64,000 bases of DNA from an uncultured Eubacteriales bacterium. GTDB lineage: Bacteria > Bacillota > Clostridia > Christensenellales > CAG-314. The stretch is taken from the NCBI GenBank assembly GCA_948938605.1, contig CARAIG010000061.1, forward strand, positions 1 to 64,000, written 5' to 3'. Below the pieces are notes generated by a model. The model made no database searches. It saw only the letters and a list, made by a program, of their open reading frames with translations, and was not told the DNA's origin. Below are positions 57,405 to 64,000 of the stretch, piece by piece; within the stretch, counting starts at the first letter, position 1; every line of letters starts with the position of its first letter. The translations under genes and the position numbers were made by a program.

Positions 57405-58319
57405 TCAACCTTCGTCGCCGTAGAATATCCATTTTTTACTTAAAGCAAAGTAAATAATCGTAATTATGCCCACAATAACAAACAAAATCCACGCCATTGC
57501 CGAGGCATACCCCATTTTGTAAGGCGCTTTGTATGCAATGTTATACAAACGCAATACGTAAAACATTGTGGAGTTGCCCGGACCTGCGCCGCTGATTACA
57601 AAACCTTCGGTAAATACTTGCAATGCGCCGATTGTACCCATTACCAAGTTGTAAAAGAACACAGGGGACAATAACGGCAATGTTATCTTTGTCAGCTTCG
57701 TCCAAAATCCTGCGCCGTCAATATCGGCGGCATCGTAATACGAAGCGGGGATATCGTTAATACCGCTGATAAAAATTATCATCTTACTGCCGAAGCCGTA
57801 CAAGGAAATCAGTATCAACGTAAGCAATGCAGTACTTGCGCTTTCCAACCAAATAGGCGGATTGGCTATACCTATTGCGCGCAGCATAGTGTTGACCATT
57901 CCGTTAGAAGGATCGAATACCCACTTAAACATCAATGCCGATGCTACTGCCGGCAAAAGAGACGGCAAGTAAAATATTGTGCGGAACGTATTAAGAAATT
58001 TAACTTTGCGCGTAAGCAAAATTGCAGCAAACAAGCCGAAAACCAAAGTGCCTAAAACGTTAAATATCGCATAAATGAATGTGTTTTTAAGCGACAGCCA
58101 AAAATAACTGTCCTTGCCGCTAAGTAAATTAACATAGTTTTTAAACCCAACCCACTTAGCTTCATCCATATACAAAAGAGACGCGTCCGTAAAACTAAGA
58201 TACAACGAACGCAACATCGGATACAACGTCAATAAAACAAATCCAAGCAACGCAGGCATTATAAATAAGTAAAAATTCCGTATTTTTCGGCGTTGTCGGA
58301 CGCTTTTGATTTTACGCAT
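57405..58319 (-). CDS. Sugar ABC transporter permease (MalF/LacF type)
   Basis: 304 aa with a basic N-terminus and six membrane segments. The EAA-like loop is YYDAADIDGAGFWTKLTKIT. CUT1 family partner of the next gene; ribosome site AAAGGAG. It follows the binding-protein gene across an 83-base gap containing a 13-bp hairpin. Confidence 0.93.
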   Translation of the reverse strand: MRKIKSVRQRRKIRNFYLFIMPALLGFVLLTLYPMLRSLYLSFTDASLLYMDEAKWVGFKNYVNLLSGKDSYFWLSLKNTFIYAIFNVLGTLVFGLFAAILLTRKVKFLNTFRTIFYLPSLLPAVASALMFKWVFDPSNGMVNTMLRAIGIANPPIWLESASTALLTLILISLYGFGSKMIIFISGINDIPASYYDAADIDGAGFWTKLTKITLPLLSPVFFYNLVMGTIGALQVFTEGFVISGAGPGNSTMFYVLRLYNIAYKAPYKMGYASAMAWILFVIVGIITIIYFALSKKWIFYGDEG

Positions 58320-58338
58320 ATTTTCTCCTTTAATTCAT

Positions 58339-58373
58339 CATTGCGTAATGCCGCAAAAAAGCATTACGCAATG
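58339..58373 (-). other. Intercistronic 13-bp hairpin between binding-protein and permease genes
   Basis: Perfect stem CATTGCGTAATGC (58339-58351) with GCATTACGCAATG (58361-58373), nine-base loop, no T run after it. A stem at this place usually protects the binding-protein mRNA and lowers permease expression, as in malE-malF. Confidence 0.75.
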
Positions 58374-58402
58374 TGTGTAGCAACGTGAAATTAAAAACGC
58401 TG

Positions 58403-59755
58403 CTATCTGTAATTGATTTCTATCAAGTTGTTACCTTTAACTTGAATGTTTTTGCAGCATTCCTTAATGGAAATGCGCGAACTGTCGGGAGCCATCATCA
58501 AACCGATTTCCGCCGTAGCGACAGTATTGGCTATTTCGACAAAGTATTCGTAACGGGGCAACGTGCAAGCGTACGCACCGAACTTACCGTTGGGATTGAT
58601 CGCTTCGATTGCCAACGTGCAACGATCCTTTTTAACGCCGTCGCTCATCTTGTTGTAGGACGACATCCTTATAGGCAAACCGCCGTCGGAAACAAGTTGG
58701 TCGATTGCTTGCTCGCTTGTGATAAACTTGATAAATTCCCAAGCGCCCGAAACGTTTTTGCTGGTTTGGGAAATGCCGTAACCTTCGATGGCGTATTCCG
58801 CGCCATTACGGGTAACAAGACCGGTAGGCAACACCGTCATACCCCAATCGATGCCGACAGCATCGTAACGAGCCCAGTTATTAGTGTGACCGCCGTAAAC
58901 CATTGCTACGCGTCCGCCCTGAAAACCTGCAAAGTCCGTTTCGCCGGGAGCGACAGTAATTTTAGGTCTGCCCAATGCTTCGTTACCGTAGGATTTGTCA
59001 TACATTATTTGCATTGCGTCATAACACGATTGATTGTCGAACGTTACGTTGCCGTCAGCGTCAAACAAATCGCCGCCGCTTTGACGAACGTGAATGAGCC
59101 ATTCGCCCCACCAAGTCGTTAACGTATCCGAACCCCATTGAATGTACGAACCGTTTTCCTTTAACGTAAGCGCGCCCGCCGCTTTAAAGAAGTCGTTCAA
59201 TGTCCAAGCGGGGTTAGGATAATGGCGTTCGGATTCGGGAGTGTCGGCTTCGTACGGAAGATTGAGAGCCAACAAATTAGTCTTTTGCGCGTCGAACAAC
59301 GTTTTATTGAAATAAAGGAAACTGCAATTATACGAACGGGGCAAAAACACAACTTGACCTTTGCTGTTCTTCATATTGTCCATTACGCCGCCGACATAGT
59401 CGTCCAACTTCAATTCGTCTTTATCGCGTTCGATAAGTTCCGTCAAATCCATTAAATTTTTACGGTAAATTTCGGTATACATATCACCGCCGACAATGAC
59501 GTCGGGCGCAGTGCCGTTACCTATTTTTGTTGCCTGGTTGGTTTGTATATCGTCACCGGCAGTCCAAATGGGTTTTACGTTATATTGGGGAAATTTTTCA
59601 CTGAATGCGTCGATTGTACGTTGGTAAAGATCCATATCCTTGTTATCCAACAATACGACTATATCATTGCTTGTATCGCCACCTTTTGTCGGGTCGCAAG
59701 CGACCAAAGTTATTAATAACGCGGCAAGCAATAGGAAAACTAAAACTTTTTTCAT
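58403..59755 (-). CDS. Sugar-binding lipoprotein of an ABC transporter
   Basis: 450 aa. Signal peptide with lipobox LVAC (Cys20). The mature part has the CUT1 solute-binding pattern: DLYQRTIDAFSEKFPQYNV early, GTAPDVIVGGDMYTEIY, and GAWEFIKFITSEQAIDQLV late. It captures oligosaccharide outside the membrane for the two permeases downstream. Ribosome site AAGGAG. Confidence 0.93.
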   Translation of the reverse strand: MKKVLVFLLLAALLITLVACDPTKGGDTSNDIVVLLDNKDMDLYQRTIDAFSEKFPQYNVKPIWTAGDDIQTNQATKIGNGTAPDVIVGGDMYTEIYRKNLMDLTELIERDKDELKLDDYVGGVMDNMKNSKGQVVFLPRSYNCSFLYFNKTLFDAQKTNLLALNLPYEADTPESERHYPNPAWTLNDFFKAAGALTLKENGSYIQWGSDTLTTWWGEWLIHVRQSGGDLFDADGNVTFDNQSCYDAMQIMYDKSYGNEALGRPKITVAPGETDFAGFQGGRVAMVYGGHTNNWARYDAVGIDWGMTVLPTGLVTRNGAEYAIEGYGISQTSKNVSGAWEFIKFITSEQAIDQLVSDGGLPIRMSSYNKMSDGVKKDRCTLAIEAINPNGKFGAYACTLPRYEYFVEIANTVATAEIGLMMAPDSSRISIKECCKNIQVKGNNLIEINYR

Positions 59756-59775
59756 TGTTTGCTCCTTTTTATTGT

Positions 59776-62700
59776 TTATTCTGCGGGTTTTTCGGTTACA
59801 AATTCAAATTCTTCCACTACAAGTTGCACATCAGTACCTACAACATAAATGTAGAATGTAATTGTTTGCGGACTATCCGTTTTGTTTTCGTAAGGCGCTT
59901 GACGAAGGTCGATGTAGAATGTTCCCTTGTCACCGCTTTCGCCCTTAATTACAACTTTGTCCCCTTCTTTATCGCCGAATTCCAATTTCCAAGCGGCATT
60001 GGAAGCATCGCCGACAGTTATTTTAAGGAAGGGCGCGTCATCGATTACCATATCGCGGAATGTAATTTCCGCTTTGGGCCATTGATTGTCGGCATGTAAA
60101 ATAAGCGCGCCGTCTTGTTCGGAAATTTGAATATTGTTGTCCGTAGAAGTCCAATTGGATTCCACTGTTAAAGTAATTGTTTGCGTAGCTGCTCCCGCAA
60201 AGGCAAATTCCACTGTATATACGCCTGTATTAGCCGCTGCAAACTTAATACCTGTAAGCACGTCCGCCGTTACGTCAACGTCGTTACATTTAACTATTAT
60301 TGTCACGCCGTCGTCCGAAGATACATTTTGCAATTCGTACTGCAATTCAAGTTCCTGATTAACTTTAATAGTTTGCGATTGGGTAATTACGGATATTACG
60401 GGTTTTGTTGCGTCTTCCACAATAACGGTACGGGTTACGCTTTGAGCCTTTTCGTGACTGAACGTAATTGTATAAGTACCTGCTTCGGCAGCTGCAAATA
60501 CGCCGTTATTAATTACCGATTCGGTTACGTTAACGCCGTCTTTGGTTACGGATACATTTGCAGCCGTTCCGCGAAGTTTAAGTTTTGCGCTGACATCCAG
60601 TTGTTGACCGACAGCAACGGTTTTGTCTGTTTCCGGCTTAATGTCCACTATTTCGTCGGGAACTTCGTCGATTTGAACAAACTTAAATTCGGTGACTTTT
60701 AACATTGCGTTTGTACCTACAACGTAAATGTAGAAAGTAATTGTTTGCGGACTGTCAGTCTTGCCTTCATACGGTGCTTGACGAAGGTCGATATAAAATG
60801 TTCCCTTGTCGCCGCTTTCGCCTTTTATCGTATGGATAACGTTGTAAGCAGCATCGCCGAATTCCACTTTCCAAGCAGCGTTGGAACTGTCGTCAACGGT
60901 TATTTTAAGGAAAGGCGCGTTGTCGATTACCATATCGCGGAATGTGATTTCCGCCTTAGGCCAATCGTATTCGGCAAACAAAACTAACGTTCCGTCTTGT
61001 TCGGAAATTTGAATATTTTTGTCGGTTGACGTCCAATTTGACACTACCGTCAAAGTTACAGTTTGCGTAGCAGCACCGCTAAAAGTAAATTCCACTGTAT
61101 ATACGCCGGTGTTGGCTGTTGCAAAAGTATCGCCTGTAAGGACATCGGCAGTTACGTCAACATCATTGCATTTAACTGTTACCGTAACCGTACCCCCCCC
61201 CACAGCATTTTGCAGTTCGTACTGTAAAGCGAGTTGTTGATTGACTTTAAGCGTTTGCGATTGGGTAGCAACCGAAATAACCGGTTCGGACGGGGACGTT
61301 ACAGTAATTGTACGGGTTACGCTTTGCGCGCCTGCGTAGCTGAATGTTACAACGTATGTTCCGGGAACTTCCGTTTGGAATACTTTGTTATTAAGCACTT
61401 GTTCGGTTACGTCGACTTCGTCCTTAGTAACTGTGATTGTAACGTCGTCCTTGTGTAATTTAAGTTCGGCGCCCAATGTAAGCTGTTCGTTGGGAGTCAA
61501 AGTTTTATTTTCGGCAGGGACTACGTTTACTATTTCGGGCGTGGCGTCGATTTGGTCGTTATTTGTAATGTAATCAACCGTACAAACCGATCCTACGCCG
61601 CCTACGATGAATATCGAGTAGGACATCTTTTCCGCTACTTTGTTATCTTCGTTAAGGTTAAACAATTGATACAAGTCTATCGTGTATATGCCTGTGTTAC
61701 TGTTTTCGGGAATTACATCCCCCTTAATTATTTCGCCTGTCATTGAGGGGTTATAAATAAGGTTCAACTTCCACTTAGCACCGCTCGATAACTCGTCTAC
61801 TTTTACGTTGAGATAGCGCATTACGGACAAGTCTACGTTTACCGCAAAAACTTCGCCCTTGGAATAACCGTAACCGCTGGATTGAACAAATTGCAATTTA
61901 CCGTTTTGAGCAACAACGGTTGCGTCGCCTATCCAGTTGTCGGAGTTGTAACCTTGTTCGTCAAGTTTGCCTACTTGGTCAACGCGGTGTCCCTTGGGAG
62001 CAAGAGCGTTTTTGCTGTATTCGGCATTTTGAGCAAGCGAAACCGAAGTTATTTTTGCCGAAACAACGGTATCCGTTGCCATTTCGACAGTAGGCTCGAT
62101 TACTATACGCAAAGCGTTAGTAGCAATTCCGCTTGTTTGGTATTGTGACAAAACGTTAAATTTGTGAGTGCCGTTTTCGGTAATTGTGCCGAGTTTTGTA
62201 TTGCCGAAGTATAAGTCGAGTTTTGCATTGGTAATATCTTCGACGGCAATGCTAAGTTCGGGGTAAACGCAAACGTTAGTTGTAACTTGCGTGGATACGC
62301 TTGCTTGCTTCGACGAATCCACCTTATAAAGGAGCATGCCGTCGTCAAGTTCGATATATGCCGTGCCTTCTTCCTTCCAAACTTTAAGCAAATCGTCGTC
62401 TGTTGCGTATTCGAATTCCTCGGTAAAGCCGTTATATGAAGCGCCGGCAATTTGATCGAACGAAGCTTGTCCTTTTACGGTAAGCGTTAATTCAACTTTA
62501 CCGTCCAGGCCTGCTTTGGCTGCGTCTACGCCGATTGCACCGTAGTTGCTTGTTTCTTCAACCAAAACGGTGTTGCCGCAAGACAGCGACCAAGTGCTGT
62601 TGTCCGCTACGTGCGGTACAAATATATCCAACATATTTACCAATTGAGCGGGGAAAGCAAAAGGAATTGTGACCTTAGCGCCTTGTTCGCTTGTTGACTT

Positions 62701-63489
62701 TACCGTCATTATTCCGTTTTGAAATTGAGCCGTTCCGTCCGAAACGGTTATATTGCCTTGGCTGTTGAAGTTTTCAACGTCGGGAATAATGCCGGTGGAA
62801 CGGATATAATCGATAGATACGCTGCTGTCCGTTTCCATAATATAAATGTACAAGTCGAAGCTGACGTTACCCGTTTGCGGCATTCCTTCCACTGTGCGCA
62901 AATCGTAGAAAAATACGCCTGTTGTGTTTGTGTCGGCTTGCAAAACGCGGTTCGAAGTTTCGTCTTGTGCAAATTGCAATTTAATTGACCATTTTCCGCC
63001 CGTAAGAGCAGCTACGTTAATTGCCAAATACGGATACTTGTCGATGCTTACTTGCATTGCTCTACCTTTACTGGGGTAATCGGTAGCGCCCGTATTTGTA
63101 AGCGTCAACATACCGTTTTCGACGGTGTGCATATTTTTGACTTCGCCCTTATCCCAATTGGCATAGTCTTGTTCGGGATTGTCGAATTCTTCCTCGATTT
63201 TGTATTCGGGGATTACAACGCTATGTCCGGGGCACTTGTTTGCACAAGCAGGGTCGGTACAAGACGCATCTTGACACAAGCCGCACGTAGGACAAACGTG
63301 TTTACACGTGTGAGAGGACTGTTCGCACTTGCATTTATCCGCGCAAACGGGATCGGTACACGCCTTGTCTGTACACAAATTACATTTGGGACAGACGTGT
63401 TGACATTCGTGCTTAGCGCATGCGACAACGCCAAAACATACCATTGCCAACATTGCAACAAGAATGATGATACTGAGACCTTTTTTCAT
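59776..63489 (-). CDS. Large surface lipoprotein with Cys-rich head and repeated beta modules
   Basis: 1237 aa. Signal peptide with lipobox VVAC (Cys24). Residues 25-92 hold two copies of a Cys-rich unit, HVCPKCNLCTDKACTDPVCA and HVCPTCGLCQDASCTDPACA, each ending in KC. After that come beta-sandwich modules; the last ~600 residues contain two units of about 290 residues that are highly alike (SNWTSTDKNIQISEQDG and SNWTSTDNNIQISEQDG; GESGDKGTFYIDLRQAPYE in both). Each has a carbohydrate-binding-like half and Ig-like strands. A nine-G tract on the coding strand (61193-61201) encodes Gly-Gly-Gly near residue 765. Position before the binding protein suggests a surface glycan-binding role. Binding target unknown. 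Confidence 0.85.
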   Translation of the reverse strand: MKKGLSIIILVAMLAMVCFGVVACAKHECQHVCPKCNLCTDKACTDPVCADKCKCEQSSHTCKHVCPTCGLCQDASCTDPACANKCPGHSVVIPEYKIEEEFDNPEQDYANWDKGEVKNMHTVENGMLTLTNTGATDYPSKGRAMQVSIDKYPYLAINVAALTGGKWSIKLQFAQDETSNRVLQADTNTTGVFFYDLRTVEGMPQTGNVSFDLYIYIMETDSSVSIDYIRSTGIIPDVENFNSQGNITVSDGTAQFQNGIMTVKSTSEQGAKVTIPFAFPAQLVNMLDIFVPHVADNSTWSLSCGNTVLVEETSNYGAIGVDAAKAGLDGKVELTLTVKGQASFDQIAGASYNGFTEEFEYATDDDLLKVWKEEGTAYIELDDGMLLYKVDSSKQASVSTQVTTNVCVYPELSIAVEDITNAKLDLYFGNTKLGTITENGTHKFNVLSQYQTSGIATNALRIVIEPTVEMATDTVVSAKITSVSLAQNAEYSKNALAPKGHRVDQVGKLDEQGYNSDNWIGDATVVAQNGKLQFVQSSGYGYSKGEVFAVNVDLSVMRYLNVKVDELSSGAKWKLNLIYNPSMTGEIIKGDVIPENSNTGIYTIDLYQLFNLNEDNKVAEKMSYSIFIVGGVGSVCTVDYITNNDQIDATPEIVNVVPAENKTLTPNEQLTLGAELKLHKDDVTITVTKDEVDVTEQVLNNKVFQTEVPGTYVVTFSYAGAQSVTRTITVTSPSEPVISVATQSQTLKVNQQLALQYELQNAVGGGTVTVTVKCNDVDVTADVLTGDTFATANTGVYTVEFTFSGAATQTVTLTVVSNWTSTDKNIQISEQDGTLVLFAEYDWPKAEITFRDMVIDNAPFLKITVDDSSNAAWKVEFGDAAYNVIHTIKGESGDKGTFYIDLRQAPYEGKTDSPQTITFYIYVVGTNAMLKVTEFKFVQIDEVPDEIVDIKPETDKTVAVGQQLDVSAKLKLRGTAANVSVTKDGVNVTESVINNGVFAAAEAGTYTITFSHEKAQSVTRTVIVEDATKPVISVITQSQTIKVNQELELQYELQNVSSDDGVTIIVKCNDVDVTADVLTGIKFAAANTGVYTVEFAFAGAATQTITLTVESNWTSTDNNIQISEQDGALILHADNQWPKAEITFRDMVIDDAPFLKITVGDASNAAWKLEFGDKEGDKVVIKGESGDKGTFYIDLRQAPYENKTDSPQTITFYIYVVGTDVQLVVEEFEFVTEKPAE
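61193..61201 (-). repeat. Homopolymer G9 tract inside the surface lipoprotein gene
   Basis: Nine C on the plus strand, nine G on the coding strand, encoding three Gly in QNAVGGGTVTV. The second copy of this module has VSSDDGVTI at the same place and no tract. Slippage would shift frame and truncate the protein at about residue 765. Confidence 0.8.
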
Positions 63490-63526
63490 AAAGCAATTCT
63501 CCTTATATTTATTTTGCGGAAATTAA

Positions 63527-64000
63527 TTAATAATTATATCCGAGAGTGTTTACATTAGATACTTTTACGTTGTTTATTACCGCCGAAGCGTTGTTTCCGA
63601 TAATACTGATACGGATACTCAAATTCTTCGAACCGGTTAATCCTGTAATTTCGGTAATATCGAAGATATATTGACCTACTTTAGCGCGGTTGTATTTTTC
63701 GGAATACTTGCGTTCGATTACATTGCGCAATTCAACCGCCCTGCCCGTATCGTTATCGATAACGTAAACTTTCCAACTTGCGCCTTTGTCAATGGATTGT
63801 ACGTCTATCGACAAATAGTGACTGTTTTGCAAATTGACGTTTCCTAACGAATATTCGACTGCGGACACAACTTGGTCGGTCTTTTCGGTTACAAGCGTTA
63901 TGCTGTTGCCGAAGCCGATACTGTCAACCTTGACATAACAGTCTTGATCGCCTGCACCGCTGCCTATAACAAATATTTTAAACGTAATATTTAACGTACC
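63527..64000 (-). CDS. Surface protein, C-terminal part (5' end outside window)
   Basis: The frame stays open to the window edge, giving 157 visible residues and no start. The visible part is one carbohydrate-binding-like module of the type repeated in the next protein: NITFKIFVIGSGAGDQDCYV at the edge, IDVQSIDKGASWKVYVID, and KVGQYIFDITEITG. It stops 37 bases before the next start codon, so the two are probably one operon and paralogues. Confidence 0.75.
   Translation of the reverse strand, partial: GTLNITFKIFVIGSGAGDQDCYVKVDSIGFGNSITLVTEKTDQVVSAVEYSLGNVNLQNSHYLSIDVQSIDKGASWKVYVIDNDTGRAVELRNVIERKYSEKYNRAKVGQYIFDITEITGLTGSKNLSIRISIIGNNASAVINNVKVSNVNTLGYNY

Overview
The window looks like a chromosomal segment from a spore-forming member of the Clostridia, probably an uncultured gut lineage. 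The reasons are strong AGGAGG ribosome sites, sporulation genes (spoIIE, spmA, spmB and a lone Spo0A-type DNA-binding domain), a Gram-positive sugar ABC transport locus, lipoproteins, and a giant MBG-repeat surface protein. There are no tRNA or rRNA genes, CRISPR arrays, phage genes or transposases that I can see.

Layout. 1-1.0 kb: a Spo0A C-terminal-like gene, then an intergenic stretch with two copies of a structured repeat and converging terminators. 1.05-18.3 kb (minus strand): a coiled-coil microprotein, a 4357-aa membrane-anchored MBG-repeat protein, a translationally coupled membrane protein with a duplicated unknown domain, and a REC/HD-GYP/GGDEF cyclic-di-GMP regulator. 18.7-22.5 kb: two lipid-type glycosyltransferases around an XRE regulator, and a GlmU-like protein that has only the acetyltransferase half. 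22.5-26 kb: spoIIE, spmB, spmA. 26.2-29 kb: a MarR-led redox operon (two flavodoxins, a monooxygenase-fold protein, a CMD-cupin fusion). 29.3-34.7 kb: metG-tatD, a TatD-linked radical SAM protein, a small MBG-like lipoprotein and queH. 34.8-41.3 kb: a membrane protein, a methyltransferase, a heterodimeric ABC exporter preceded by a 30-codon Cys-rich ORF and an intrinsic terminator, and cvpA. 42-51 kb: argS, gyrA, gyrB, then divergent recF and asnA. 51.2 kb: a small exported protein behind a consensus promoter. 51.8-64 kb (minus strand): a polysaccharide-utilisation operon with surface binding proteins, a sugar-binding lipoprotein, two permeases, a 1006-aa unrecognised enzyme-like protein, a GH130 phosphorylase and an SGNH esterase. 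It fits intracellular breakdown of imported, possibly acetylated, mannosides.

The most unusual items are: (1) the Cys-rich ORF followed by a terminator and the ABC exporter, which looks like ribosome-mediated attenuation or, less likely, a small secreted peptide; (2) a dispersed repeat family whose hairpin stems differ between copies by compensating changes; (3) a nine-G tract inside the coding region of a surface lipoprotein, a possible phase-variation switch; (4) the 1006-aa protein in the glycan operon, a candidate new glycosidase family; (5) the acetyltransferase-only GlmU and the receiver-less Spo0A. Functions are inferred from sequence reading alone; no database search was run.
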